A stretch of 64,000 nucleotides of DNA from Furcasterigmium furcatum (taxonomy: Eukaryota; Ascomycota; Sordariomycetes; Glomerellales; Plectosphaerellaceae), in the NCBI GenBank assembly GCA_001599815.1, contig BCIA01000006.1, positions 126,961 through 190,960 on the forward strand. The letters are read 5' to 3'. The position numbers were made by a program, and so were the translations under genes. Under the pieces are notes generated by a model. That model worked only from the letters and a program-made list of their open reading frames with translations. It was not told the DNA's origin and ran no database searches. Every line of letters starts with the position of its first letter. Position 1 is the stretch's first letter. Below, in pieces: positions 33,176 to 44,633 of this stretch.

Positions 33176-35245
33176 ATGGACCTTTCAATTAAGCGTTCGA
33201 TTCAGGCGGGCGCCCAGGCGCTAAAGAGACACAAGGATGGCCGTCACTACAAATACTTGCCCCTATCTACCACTACAAGGCGTCGGGAGATCAGGGTCCT
33301 CATCCTCGGCCCGGGTCAGCATAACGACGAGCTGAGGGCCGAAATCCGCCTGGTAGATATTAACGAGCCTCATCACCTGCGGTACGAGGCCGTCTCCCAC
33401 TCCTGCGCAATCACCACCGGCGATCCAAAGCCCATCAGGGTCGGCGTCACCCGGCGTCTCTGGGTCCAGCCGACCATCGCCGTGATGCTACAGCATCTCC
33501 GATACAAAGACGAGAACCGCGCCCTGTGGATCGACCAGCTCTGCGTCAATCAAGACGACATGGCAGAGAAGAGCGCCCAAGCATCGCTGGTGGCGAACAT
33601 ATTCAAGGCTGCCGACCGCGCCGTCATCTGGCTGGGCCCGGAGGGAGCGGACAGCGGCAATGCCTTCAGTCTGCTCGAGGACCTTGGCTGGATGGTCCAG
33701 TTTGATTTCGAGAACATGCGCATGCGACCCTCGGCAGCCGGCGTCGACGATCCCTCCTGGGCGGATCCCAGCGAGCCGCTGCCCTACGACCAGGACGACA
33801 TTTGGTCCGTATACGAGCTGATTTACCGCAGCTGGTTTGGTCGTGTCGGCTCTCGTCAAGAGATCGCCGCAAACCCTACCAACGCTACCGTCGTTTGTGG
33901 CTTCCGGACCATTTCCTGGGATGTCTTGTGCGCCGCCCTTGGATGCTTCGCCAACAAACCGCGCAACCATCTCGAGTCGCCAGACAGCACGGCCGAGCTC
34001 CGGTTCGCTCGCAGATACGACATGATCCTCTTGATCTGTCAGACCAAAAAGGTCTATAGCTTTTCCGACCTTCTCGAGCAGTCCCGCAAGTTTAGCTGTG
34101 CGAACCCACTCGACGCCGTCTACTCCGTTCTCAGCCTGGCGACAGACATCAACCGATCCACGGGTTTCGCCCCAAACTACGCGCAGAGCAAGGCAGCTCT
34201 GTATCTGGACACCGTCGTTCGCCACATCACACATACCAAGACCGCCAATATCCTCACCTCCTGCGAAGCAACGTCGGCCTCACTGGGCACTGGAGATCTG
34301 CCCTCTTGGGTGCCTGACTGGACCAGGAAGAGGCTGGCCAACGCCATGCCCTTGCACGTCGCCTCGAGCCACTCCGAGGCTTGCACTGAGGTCGACGGGA
34401 ACACTCTTCGAACGCAGGCCATTTGCTGCGGAACGGTCGAGTCCACGTGCGGTCTCTGTCCCGACTTTGTCACCATTCCCAAAGCTCTGGCCGCCTTCCG
34501 TCGATGTGCCCCGACGGATGTCCTGACAGCATCGTATCCCGGGGGGAACTGCACCATGCTCGAGGCGTACTGTGCCACTATCGTCTGGGGCCTCTTCAGC
34601 ACACTGCACGCGCCTCCCATCGAGTCGTATCCAAGCTTCACCGCGAGCGTCGAAGCCCTCCGGCGTCTACTGACCCTGCCTGTGGACCCCCGGAACCTCC
34701 CGCGAAATTCCTTTGACGATGATTTACTGGGGTATGCCGCTCACGCCATGGGCTGCTGCAAGGGCCGAGCCGTCATCACCACGGACGGCGCCCTCCTCGG
34801 CTTGGCGCCCAGGAACGTGCGCCGCGGGGATGAAGTGTGGGTGGTCCTGGGTTGCGATCTGCCCCTGATACTCCGCCCCTCGGCAGGCAACTCCGAGTCG
34901 GGCAGTCCAAAGTATCAAGTCGTCGGAGACAGCTATGTGCATGGTCTGATGACTGGCGAGGCCCTTCTCGGGCCACTGCCTCCCGACTGCCGACTGGTGC
35001 TGGAGGACGGCGACGGCCCAGTGGTGGTCAGAAATCCCACAACGCTTCCCGCAGTCGCCAATGCCGCCGCCGTGGATGTCGTGACGGGATTGCTGTCGAC
35101 ATTGGAGATAGAGGACCCTCGTCTGATACCCCTCCGCGCCAAGGTGAGGCAAGCTCACATTGAAGCCACCACCGTCGACGACCTTCTCAAACCGCAAGCC
35201 CTGCGAGCGGCCGGTATCCCGGTTGAAGCTATCCAGCTGATATGA
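33176..35245 (+). CDS. HET-domain (heterokaryon incompatibility) protein
   Basis: Intronless gene of 689 aa with an N-terminal HET domain (Pfam PF06985), the module linked in fungi to allorecognition and regulated cell death. The domain runs from about residue 60 to 220: LRYEAVSHSCA, ALWIDQLCVNQDDMAEKSAQ and IFKAADRAVIWLGPEG are its three hallmark blocks. The usual YVWG of the first block is replaced by HSCA. The C-terminal 400 residues contain LDAVYSVLSLA and GRAVITTDGALLGLAP-RNVRRGDEV, the commonly associated second region. The ATG at 33176 is preferred; another in-frame ATG lies at 33134. No NACHT or repeat domain follows. Three copies of an intron-like repeat begin 5 bp after the stop codon. 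Confidence 0.85.
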   Translation: MDLSIKRSIQAGAQALKRHKDGRHYKYLPLSTTTRRREIRVLILGPGQHNDELRAEIRLVDINEPHHLRYEAVSHSCAITTGDPKPIRVGVTRRLWVQPTIAVMLQHLRYKDENRALWIDQLCVNQDDMAEKSAQASLVANIFKAADRAVIWLGPEGADSGNAFSLLEDLGWMVQFDFENMRMRPSAAGVDDPSWADPSEPLPYDQDDIWSVYELIYRSWFGRVGSRQEIAANPTNATVVCGFRTISWDVLCAALGCFANKPRNHLESPDSTAELRFARRYDMILLICQTKKVYSFSDLLEQSRKFSCANPLDAVYSVLSLATDINRSTGFAPNYAQSKAALYLDTVVRHITHTKTANILTSCEATSASLGTGDLPSWVPDWTRKRLANAMPLHVASSHSEACTEVDGNTLRTQAICCGTVESTCGLCPDFVTIPKALAAFRRCAPTDVLTASYPGGNCTMLEAYCATIVWGLFSTLHAPPIESYPSFTASVEALRRLLTLPVDPRNLPRNSFDDDLLGYAAHAMGCCKGRAVITTDGALLGLAPRNVRRGDEVWVVLGCDLPLILRPSAGNSESGSPKYQVVGDSYVHGLMTGEALLGPLPPDCRLVLEDGDGPVVVRNPTTLPAVANAAAVDVVTGLLSTLEIEDPRLIPLRAKVRQAHIEATTVDDLLKPQALRAAGIPVEAIQLI

Positions 35246-35249
35246 CCTC

Positions 35250-35329
35250 TAAGAAGTAAGTTGCAAAGTCCTCCCCAGTGCCCAGGAAAAGCCCACTCCG
35301 TCTCATGCGCCGGCCCCAGGACGTGTTCG
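35250..35329 (+). repeat. intron-like direct repeat, copy 1
   Basis: Starts AAGAAGTAAGT and ends GGCCCCAGGACGTGTTCG. It is the most divergent copy in its first half. GTAAGT, a CTCAT branch-like site and CCAG make it resemble an intron with flanking exon ends. Confidence 0.8.
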
Positions 35330-35379
35330 CGCCCGTGGCCATCGCCGACGCCGCACGCTCGTTTTCCCACGTGAGCACC

Positions 35380-35457
35380 TAAGAAGTAAGTCGAGCAACC
35401 CACCATATCCCAAGAAAAGCCCACTCCGTCTCATGCGCCGGCCCTAGGACGTGTTCG
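35380..35457 (+). repeat. intron-like direct repeat, copy 2
   Basis: AAGAAGTAAGTCGAGCAACC at the start and GGCCCTAGGACGTGTTCG at the end. It is nearly identical to copy 3, and its start lies 130 bp after that of copy 1. Confidence 0.8.
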
Positions 35458-35515
35458 TACGCTTCAACGCAACTCATCCACCGCGGGTCATAGCTGGGCC
35501 AGTGTCTCGGTGGCC

Positions 35516-35590
35516 AAGAAGTAAGTCGAGCAACCCCCCATATCCCAGGAAAAGCCCACTCCGTCTCATGCGCCGGCCCTAGGATGTGTT
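35516..35590 (+). repeat. intron-like direct repeat, copy 3
   Basis: Same unit as copies 1 and 2; its start lies 135 bp after that of copy 2. It differs from copy 2 at only a few positions. The ~55-65 bp between copies are unrelated to one another. Confidence 0.8.
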
Positions 35591-36638
35591 GAACTGGACG
35601 ACACGTCCTTCGTAGCTGTCATGTGCGGCTCGTCCTTGACTTTGCCCTGCCAGCATCCGCCGGGGCGCCAAGTGCCAGAATCGTCCATCACGGGAACGTT
35701 TGCTACGGTGACATCGCTCTTACAATGCTGTCGCCGTCTCGTCATTTGTGCTCACTTGCCCACTTCACAGCTCGCCACAATTATTTCCATAGCTCCATTC
35801 AATAGAAACGTCATGTGTGCTCGCTGTGTTTGCTATGCTTCAGACCTTGCCTATTAACAAGTCCGTGCTCGGCGACGTCATCCTGGGCATCAATTGTAGG
35901 GCCGCCTGTTTGCAGCACCTCTGTAGTTAATACAATGCTACTTGTCCTGCCATCATGAGTAGGACATCGTTGTAGGCGGGATCACTGGTCCGGGCTATGC
36001 ACCCGCCCTGCGCCCTGGACAGTGCAACAAATGGCCCGCCCTAGTGTATGATTCAACAGAACAAATTACGCGCACCTACGATCCGTCCTCCTCCAGACAC
36101 AGTCACCGACAGGACCTCCAAGCTTGGTGATAATGATGGTGGTGATGGAATGGCGGTGTGACTGGGTTGGTGGAGAAGAGGGTGAGGCCTCCTTCTCCCC
36201 CGAGATAATTAGAGAGTTGACGGGACATCGATCATGTCCTGGCAGATATGATCAGTGGACCTCCCGGTCTTGGCATTCAGGGCCTCAGCGGTGAGTCGGC
36301 AGGCCACGCGGAGGAAGGACTGGCCATCAATTATCAACCCCACCACAACAGTACGATGTACTACTGCTCGGCGATCTTCGGGGATGCTTGGCGATGGTGG
36401 TTGGCCGGAAATTTCGCACAGGGTGAACAAATGACAGACACAGCATTGCGGGCGCCAAACGTATCTTGCATCTGGTCCGGGCCCGGGTGAATTTTGCCCA
36501 TCATAAATCCTTTTAAGTTCGCGGTCAACAGATGGTGAAGACGACAAGTTGTCCCAGCACCCGCCGCCCTCATCTCATCTCTCACACGTACCCAGCAACA
36601 TATCACCGTGTCTTAGCTGTATTACAGGCCCAGCCAGC
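35591..36638. other. intergenic region
   Basis: About 1 kb before the potassium transporter. I see no gene; frames such as 36209-36547 on the minus strand have no recognisable content. Confidence 0.35.
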
Positions 36639-39233
36639 ATGGTGATGGGTTGGTTGCTGCTGTGGAAGCCTCGGCTCAACTTCATTCACTTTCATTGTAC
36701 GCACAGTCCTTGCCGATCGTCGTCGATTTGTGCCAAGCTGACGGAATACAGATGCCTGGATCATGTTCTGCAGCCTGTTGGCCTTCCCAGTCATGTACTC
36801 GTACGGCAATCTCCAGGCGGTTGATGCACTCTTCTTCGGCTGCAGCGGCTCTACCGAGTCCGGTTTGAATACGTCTGTTTCCCTCCTGGCGCTAAGCTGG
36901 CCGACTGACTGACTTGCGCTGTGTTCTGTGTAGTGTTGATGTCAAAGATCTCGAGACGTATCAGCAGGTCTTTCTCTACGTCATCCCCGTGATCACCAAT
37001 CTTATGTTCATTAATGCCATGGTCGTCCCTGTGAGGCTATACTGGTTCCGCCAGCGCCTCACAAAAGCGGGTAAATATCACTGTCGCCCTGCAAGTAGGG
37101 TATCGCAGACCAGCTGACGAGCTGATAGCAGCTCAAGCGGGCTCTGCCAGGAACGACGTGGAGGAACTACCAAACGAGAAGATCGGAGGCCCCATGAAGG
37201 GGGTAAACGCCCAGGATATCGTCGTGTCTCGACCCGATGTTATGCCAAAGCCTCGGAGAGTCACTACCATCACGTTTGACGATCCAGGCGCCAATCCAGG
37301 CGCACAGTCGCCATCGTTCACCAAGGACATCCACCAAGAACAAAAGCCCACCAGGTCTGGGATCGGAGCAGCCAGCTCTGCCGTCGAAGCCGGCCCTGGC
37401 AACCCACATCCTGACGACAAAGCCGAGAAGACCGAGCTCAGGGGAGAAAGCGCGTATCAGGACACCATCTGGCAGCCAGCTTCGACCCTCACGCGAGTGA
37501 TCACTGATGATCCGGACGTCATCAAGCCCATTGAGCGCACTCGTAGCGGAGGGAGATCCCGATATCGCTCCTCTCATACCGAGGGTCCCGTTCTCCAAGC
37601 GGCGAAATCCATTGAAAAGGTCGCGTCGTCGGCGTTCGTCCTTGGTGACGCCCGCCCGCCGCGACCACGCAGCCGTAGCAGATCCCGTTCCACGCTGCGC
37701 CAGCAGAGTCTTGATCTCCCGGCCCTCTCTCGCCAGGTGACGGTCGGCCGCAATTCTAACTTCTACAATATGAGCGAGATGGATAGAGAGCGGCTCGGCG
37801 GCATTGAGTATCGTGCGCTCAAGCTGCTACTCAAGTTCGTCTTCGGTATGGAACCCCTGAAAATCATGCCCGCAGCCGGCTCAGCAACTGATCTTGTTAC
37901 AAAGGGTATTTCTTCGGCCTTCATCTGCTCGGGGTCATCTGCCTCTTGCCTTGGATTCATAATGCGCCAACCAAGTACACTGACTGGCTCGACCAGTCTG
38001 GTGTGGGCTGGTCATGGTGGTGCGTGGGCTCTCATCCACGAACATGACACTTGCTAATCGCGGCATGTCTTCCAGGGCAATTTACTCTGCACAAACTATG
38101 GTCGACAACCTCGGGTTCACCCTAACTCCTGACTCCATGGCGACGTTCAAGGATGCCACATGGCCCATGCTGATCATGACCTTCATGGCCTTCGCTGGCA
38201 ACACATGCTATCCCGTCTTTCTACGCCTACTCATCTGGTTCACCTCGAAGCTCATCCCGAAGAACTCCCAGACCCGCGAATCCCTCCAGTTCCTTCTTGA
38301 CCACCCTCGACGCTGTTACACCTTGCTCTTCCCCAGCCGCCCTACCTGGATCCTCTTCGGCATCGTCTTTGCGCTGAACTTCATCGACGTCGTCCTGATC
38401 ATCGCCCTAGACCTAGATAACCCGGCTGTTACGGATCTGCCCATGGGTCCCCGGATCCTCTCGGCCCTCTTCCAGGCGGCCTCGGCCCGCCACACCGGCA
38501 CCTCGACTCTCAACCTCGCCGCCGTGAACCCGGCGGTCCAGTTCAGCCTGCTAACCATGATGTACATCGCCGTCTTCCCAATAGCCATCAGCATCCGTGC
38601 CTCAAACATCTACGAGGAGCGAACGGTAGGTATCTGGTCCACTGAGGAGGATAATGTGGACGAGCACAACAGTGTCTCCTACGTCATGGTCCATATCCGC
38701 AACCAGTTGACATTCGATCTGTGGTACATATTTCTTGGGGCGTTCCTGATCTGCATTGCCGAGTCTCACCGCATCAAGGATCTCGACGAGCCTGTTAGTG
38801 TCTCATCACGGATCTCCCATCGTCAGGGGCTGGCTGACCCGTGGTGCTAGTCCTTCTCGGCCTTCCCCGTTCTCTTCGAGGTCACGTCCGCATAGTAAGT
38901 CGTCGAACCACGACATCTACCTGACCGGTATGGCCAGACCAACAACTAACAACAACACGCAGCGGAAACGTGGGCCTTTCGCTCGGCGGCCCCTCTGGCA
39001 GCGTGTCCATGTCTGGTCACTATACCACCTTCAGCAAGATCGTCATCTGCGCCATGATGATCCGAGGTCGCCACCGCGGGCTCCCCTACGCCCTCGACCG
39101 CGCAATCAACTTGCCCATTGATGAAATTTTCGTGAACACCAAGCCGGACCGGGAGATGAAGCCTCTCAAAAGAATGCCGTCCGCCCAAGACGTTCATCCC
39201 GACGTACTCTCTCATCAAACAACGAGCGATTAG
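36639..39233 (+). CDS. Trk-type potassium transporter
   Basis: High-affinity K+ uptake protein of the plasma membrane (TRK/HKT family). Eight exons join in phase: 36639-36696, 36752-36872, 36934-37070, 37132-37845, 37905-38019, 38076-38793, 38851-38894 and 38963-39233, giving 725 aa. The start KPRLNFIHFHY matches the family's first helix. All four selectivity-filter regions are visible: GCSGSTESGLNT, AQTMVDNLGFTLTPDS, ASARHTGTST and TSAYGNVGLSLG. A long hydrophilic loop (exon 4) with Arg/Ser repeats (RPRSRSRSRS) separates the first and second pore units. It ends near the conserved VICAMMIRGRHRGLPYALDR. The stop TAG at 39231 overlaps a possible GC-AG intron, so a spliced form could extend the tail by about 28 residues. 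It is convergent with an NHA1-type antiporter. Confidence 0.9.
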
Positions 39234-39286
39234 CAAGTCACCCACTCCCCCCATGACCGACTCTTCTCGCTGATTTGATCATACAG
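39233..39286 (+). other. possible GC-AG intron spanning the Trk stop, copy A
   Basis: GCAAGT at 39233, CTCGCTGAT branch-like site and ACAG at 39286. Removing it changes the TAG stop into TAC and continues the frame to a TAA at 39357. It resembles copy B 130 bp downstream. Confidence 0.35.
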
Positions 39287-39364
39287 CGGCCCAAGTGCCC
39301 GTCCCAGCCCCTCCTCCTCGGGGACTCGCCAGAATCCCCTCACGTCCCGGCTCAACTAAGGATA

Positions 39365-39416
39365 GCAAGTACCTCACTCCCCGCAACTGGCTTTTCTCGC
39401 TGATTGTTCCGCGTAG
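39365..39416 (+). repeat. GC-AG intron-like element, copy B
   Basis: Diverged second copy of the element at 39233-39286, sharing AGCAAGT, a central ACTCCCC and CTTTTCTCGCTGATT, ending GTAG. It lies after the alternative Trk stop. Confidence 0.4.
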
Positions 39417-39964
39417 AGCGTTACTGGCACAGGCTGCCAGAACGTAGTCCTTGAACCTCAACAAGACGTTGGGGACCCAAGCCTGCAGCAAGGCACTGTC
39501 CACCCGATAACATGCCCTGGTTCATTCAACTCGCACCAACATTGACTTGGTAGCTTCGCCACTAACCAGCCTCTTCATCGATCTGTCGATTCCTTCCGTA
39601 GCAACTTGGATGCCAATGGGAGGATTTGACGTTCAAGGCGCCCGGGAGTTGATGGCACACCTTGGGGGGACGGCTGCTTCCAGGCGACTTCTATTCCCTA
39701 ACCCGAGCCCTGATCGTGTAGTGAGACCCAGGTTCAGGCGTAAGATAGCTACTCTATAAATACATGCGGCCACTGGCCTGGGTTTTTCGCAGATGTATGT
39801 GAATCAAGCTCGCCATGCGTATCCAAACACCAAGCAGAACCTCAATGCGCCGGCCATGTCCCGTTCAGCGGTTATATCGTTGCAGCCAAGGAAATAGTAC
39901 CCCAAACATCGCGGTCAACCTCATCTCCTACGTTCTAGTGCCCCCCCCCCCTCCCGGGCCTGTG

Positions 39965-41982
39965 TCACTCCGCATACCGAATGGTGCGGCCCGGCCTCAT
40001 CGCCGGGCTGCCAGCGCCCGTCTCGATGTCTTCGGGGTCGAATGTGGCGTAGCTGCCATCAGGCAGTTTCTCAGGCATCGGGGCGGACGGGCGATCCGGG
40101 CCAGCATCGCGGGAAAGAGAGCGGGCCATGGACATCCTGCGCCGGGAGATGGAGCGGCCGTTCCGGTCCACGGCCAGTGACTGTCGCCTTGAAGCAATGC
40201 CCGCAGCGTTGAGGTCCGCAGCGTTGAAGACGGGCCGCGAGAAGCGGTTGTACGCGATGAAGGTCTCGGGGTCGCTGACGATGGCGTTGGGGGGCGTCGC
40301 CGTGTGGATGGACATGCGGCGCAGCTCGACGGCGTCATCCTGGACGGGCTCCACGCCGAAGTAGCGGTAGGCGAGGTTCAGGGCGGGGATGGACAGGCCG
40401 TGGAAGACAATGGAGAAGAGGACCAGCCAGTACACGACGGGGATCATGGCGCGCACCAGGTTCGTCTCCTCGGCGTCGCCCTGGCCGAGCTCCGGGAACA
40501 GATGGCGCGTGTGCTCGACGTAGAAGACGGCGCCTGCGCCGATCGGCCCGAAGTAGCCCATGAAGAGCGCTTCCTTCCAGTTCTTGCACACCTTGGGCAT
40601 CATCTTGTACGAGATGAAGATGGCCGGGATGCGGCGGAACGCGAGCACCATGAATCCGAGACCGAAAAGGCGGCCATACGTCAGCCCTGTCGTCTCGGGC
40701 GTGTTGAACTGATCCCACGGCATGACGGCACCGATGTACATGAAGCCGCCGAAGTTGAGCAGCACGTCCATGACCGAGTTGACCTCGTCGTGTCGTTCTA
40801 GCGTCTCAGCCAGGAACTTGCCGTCCCAGTTCATGGCGTTGCCGGCGACAAAACAGGCGAGCAGATCATCGGTGCCGATCAGGCCACAGATGCTGAGGAG
40901 CCAGAGCTACACACACAGTCAGCCCGTCACTCGGGTGTGATGAATGGGGGCGAGGAGGGCTCGCTTACGCCGATGGCCGTGGGGTACAGAAGATAGCTCT
41001 CCGAATCGATCCATTTTCTGCGCAGGGCGAATCTGAGGGCGAACTGGGCACCGAAGCCAACGATGGCGCCGATGGCAATGGACATGAGGATCTGATAGAT
41101 CCACGTCTCGACGAACCAGTTCTGCATGGCGACGCCCACGCCGCCGCCGAGGCGGCCGACCTCCCCACTACGGGCGAGCAGGTGGGCAGGCTCGCCGCTG
41201 ACACCCTCGGCGGCGCCGCCATGCTGGCCGGCGCCAGGCACGTCGGCGTGGCGGATCAAGAAGGTGGCCAGCATGAGGAAAGGGAAGCCGAAGCCGTCGT
41301 TGGCGCCGGCTTCGGAGGAGATGATCTCACGTAGATCACGTGCGACATACTTATCGGCGAAGGGACCCTTGGCGATGGCCTGCGATAGGATGGGATCCGT
41401 GCAGGTAACACATGATCCGATGACGAGGGCGGCCAGCAGGGTGACCTTGGGCACGGTAGCCAGGATGCAGACGGTCGTGGCGAGCCACATCATGGTCATG
41501 ACGGGCACGAGCAGGATGAGCATCTCCTTCCACCGCAGCTGCTGGTACTTGGCAGGCAGCTGGAAGCCGGCGATGACCAGCTGGACGCCGATCATGACTC
41601 TCATGAGGCCGAGGGTGATGTCGCTGGTCTGGCCGGGCGACGCACTCCCCCATTGCTCACTCTGGATGAATTTGGCGGCGATCGGGCCGAGGAGGACACC
41701 GAACGCCACGGCCGGCACTGCGAGGGGGCTCGTCAGTCTGCGAGTTGAGGAGCCATGTAGGGGCGAGGGGTTACCTACGGGCTTCGCCAAGATACCATCT
41801 CGCCTTGATCTTGACGGAGATGATGCCGTACACGAGGATGAAGGCGCCTGCATGAATGAGACGGAAAATGAGCTGTCAGCGTCTGCGTCGATTCCGGTTC
41901 ACGGGCCACGAGGCAAGGATGCCGGGCACTCACTCAGGACACCGAGGATGATGTTGAGCTGGCTGACATCGAGGACGGGCAT
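39965..41982 (-). CDS. Na+(K+)/H+ antiporter, NHA1/Sod2 type
   Basis: Plasma-membrane alkali-cation/proton antiporter (CPA1 superfamily) that exports Na+ and K+. Four exons, 41934-41982, 41779-41847, 40969-41717 and 39965-40906, give 602 aa. The N-terminus MPVLDVSQLNIILGVLSAF is typical of fungal members. About twelve membrane helices follow. GSCVTCTDPILSQAIAKG and SSEAGANDGFGFPFLMLA contain the family's T-D and N-D ion-site residues. A hydrophilic C-terminal tail of ~140 residues carries RRQS and RRRMS motifs, candidate kinase sites. It is much shorter than the ~500-residue tail of yeast Nha1, as is usual for Sod2-like forms. It is convergent with the Trk K+ transporter, 730 bp away. Confidence 0.9.
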
Positions 41983-44285
41983 GATGGCGGTCGGTTCCAA
42001 CTTTGTCTTTCTCCAGGATGGACAGAGGTTTGGAACGCAGGCGACGCAGCTTGGCAGGAAAGCAGCACTTGGCGACTTGGCGACAAGGCCAGCGGGCCAC
42101 CTTATACTGCCTTGGCGGAATGCTCAGGCGATGCCAAGAGAACCTAATCAGCGTGTCCAAGCCGCCATCCCTCGTGCCAAGAGTAACGTGGGTCATTTAA
42201 AACAAGACTTGGCTGTGGATATCTTGGGTATTTGAGGCCCCAAACGTGGGCGGCGAGCGTACGCGTTTCATACCGGGACTCTGCTCTCGAGAGGGATGTC
42301 GGGGATCTGCCTCTGACATGGGGAAATCCAGACGAGACGGTATCACCGACGTTTGGTATTGCTTGGCAGTCCCTGCTGCTGGTGCTGCTCACGATGGCTG
42401 CCAAGGCCGACGAGACATAAATAACGCGCCGGGGGCTCAGAGCATGAGACATGATGATCGGTGCGCAGTCAAATCAAGCTCAGGCGCCGAAACAGACGTC
42501 CGGCCGCTAAGGCATACAAGTACATATGAGCGCCCTGATTTGGTCGGAGCTCCAGCTCAAGCGAGCGTCGTTTAAGTGCAGCGTCTTCGGAGTACGGGAT
42601 ACGTACAAGTACATACTAAGCACCATGTTCTAGGTCACGTACTTACATGTCGGTCTTTGGTTCTCCGCCCCGGGGCAAACCGCCGGGTGCCGGGCTCGAG
42701 GTCGTTGCTTATGATGGCGATCATTATTTCCATCTCTGCCCAGCCAGCATCTCGCCCACCAAGCGGCACCGACTCTCCCCGATTGATCTCCCGCGTCAAA
42801 CACACCTCCGTTTGGGCCGTTGCTCGCTCGTCCCATCTTGAGCGACCAGATACGTTTCCGACTCCCTCGCCCCAAAACGACTTCGCCTCGCAGAGGTGCC
42901 CTTGGATGGGTTTGAAGAGGGCCCTCGCGGGCTTCGCTCGATCGCGACTCATCGCCGCAATGGACAGCGCGAGCCAAGCGATCTCCCCGACCACAACAGC
43001 CTCCCAACGCTCATCTCCAACGTTCACAGCCCATTCTACGAGCCCCTCTACCCGATCTTCCATGTTCTCGCGGCCACGACGGTCACGATATGCATGCCCG
43101 CCATCATGCTGCTCGTAGCCTCGCGCTCCTTCGTGGACCCGCGGCGTTGTACATCAGGGGACGGCCCTGGGTGCAGATTTGCCTTGGCCTGGTCCGCGGC
43201 AAGGCAGCCTAGAAACAGCGCTTCTTCCCCTTACCGGCCGAGCTCTTCTGTCGTGGGCCAGAAGCCCCAACAACTGCATCGACTCCTCGGCTCAGATCTA
43301 GGACAAAATCCCACCCTTCATCCATGTCGGATGATTCAGCTCCGCATGTTCCGAGGAGGGACTTCCTGCTCCCACCTTGAGGGTCGTGTCTGGTTGACTG
43401 ATGAGACCCTGACCATATCTGTCAGATCGGGATACCGGCGAACCTGCGTATCTTGGCTTCTTCATGACAGTAATCACGGGCAAGAGCCGTGGCCTGACGT
43501 CCTTGGCTTAGTGCAGGTGATGACAAAGATCCATTGAAACGGAACTGAGCATGTCTTGGGCTAGAAGAAACCCAGCGCCATACGTTACGGTTTACATCGA
43601 GAACGAGTCCCTTGCCCGGAACAAAGTGGGCTGGTGGCTAGATTCACAAGTAGATGATATCGTTCCACCAGAGAAAGTCCCCGCATTGCATGGGATTGTA
43701 CTCGGTCAGCATTATTCGCAAAGCAGCCCTGTTGCTTCTGCAACCGGGCGTAGTGCCCATTCGTTGAACCGGATGCTCCATGGTCTGAAAATATCCCTGG
43801 CCTGAGTAGGAGACAACGGACCCAATCCGCGACACGATGCGGCCCTCCGCCCTCGCCATACCAGCAGCCCAAGCAAAAGGACACTGGGAGCCTGGATTTC
43901 TTTCCTCGGCCGCCGCCTGAGCCGATGTCGTTGTTCTTTGGGTTGCCAGGTCGGACTCCTGTGGATTGCCCCGGCCTTGGCTCTGACTGATGTGTTTCCC
44001 AGCCTCTAACAGCGATCCACGCCCCGAGAGACTGTTCTTCCAGGCCATGTAGATTCGATGAGTCGACGAAGCGTAAGGATTTGAAGTGACAAGCGGGGCG
44101 TGGACCAAACCGACCCCAGGAGCAAGCTGCGAGACCGCTCGCATTTCCCCTTCGATATGGGCATTCCCGACGGTGCCCTGGACTTCTGATCATGCCCGTC
44201 TTCGCGGGAGTCACGGCAATCATGCACCGTCTTACTCTACTGTCATTTAGCAGGTCTCCTTCCAAAAAAACGAGAGCAGGAAGGC
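41983..44285. other. 2.3-kb region without confident genes
   Basis: Several mid-length frames overlap on both strands, the longest being a plus-strand 213-codon frame at 42896-43537 with no ATG at its start. A hydrophobic stretch near 43030-43130 could encode a membrane helix, but neighbouring frames look equally open. I do not call a gene. Confidence 0.35.
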
Positions 44286-44633
44286 TCAGACGCCAAACGC
44301 ACCTTTCATGTCCTCATCCTTCTGCGCATCCTCCTCTTCTTCCTCGTCGCCTTCGGCCCCAGCCTCCTTCTGCTCCTCCTCCTCCTTCCGCCTCAGGGCA
44401 TGGCCCAGGGCGCGCTCGATCTTCCTCGTCTTCTTCTTGCTCAGCGGCCTGTTCGGGCCGCTCGTCGGCAGCAGCCCCGGCCGCGCGCCTCGCCGGGCGT
44501 CCTGCTTGGCGATCTTGCTGCTCTTGCCGGACGCGAGCGCCTCGACGCGCCTTTGCTGGCCCTTCGCCTTGCGCGCCTTGGCGGCCTGCTTCAGCTTGGG
44601 GGTATAGTTGGGGTTTTTCGCGGAGGGTGCCAT
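44286..44633 (-). CDS. ALB1: Alb1-like 60S ribosome biogenesis factor
   Basis: Short intronless gene of 115 aa. Lys/Arg-rich start (NPNYTPKLKQAAKARKAKGQ) is followed by the signature NRPLSKKKTRKIERALGHAL, which matches the Alb1 family (Pfam PF09135) pattern LSKKRAKKIER, and an acidic tail (EEEEEDAQKDEDM). Alb1 shuttles with pre-60S particles and Arx1 and is released in the cytoplasm by the Rei1 pathway. Yeast Alb1 is about 175 aa; filamentous-fungal forms are shorter, and this one is at the low end. The gene points toward the intergenic region and is flanked by the Ytp1-like gene, also minus. Confidence 0.75.
   Translation of the reverse strand: MAPSAKNPNYTPKLKQAAKARKAKGQQRRVEALASGKSSKIAKQDARRGARPGLLPTSGPNRPLSKKKTRKIERALGHALRRKEEEEQKEAGAEGDEEEEEDAQKDEDMKGAFGV

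Noticed and set aside
42896..43537. 213-codon plus-strand frame
   Set aside because: No ATG at its start, several frames are open in parallel, and the hydrophobic part does not continue into a convincing protein.
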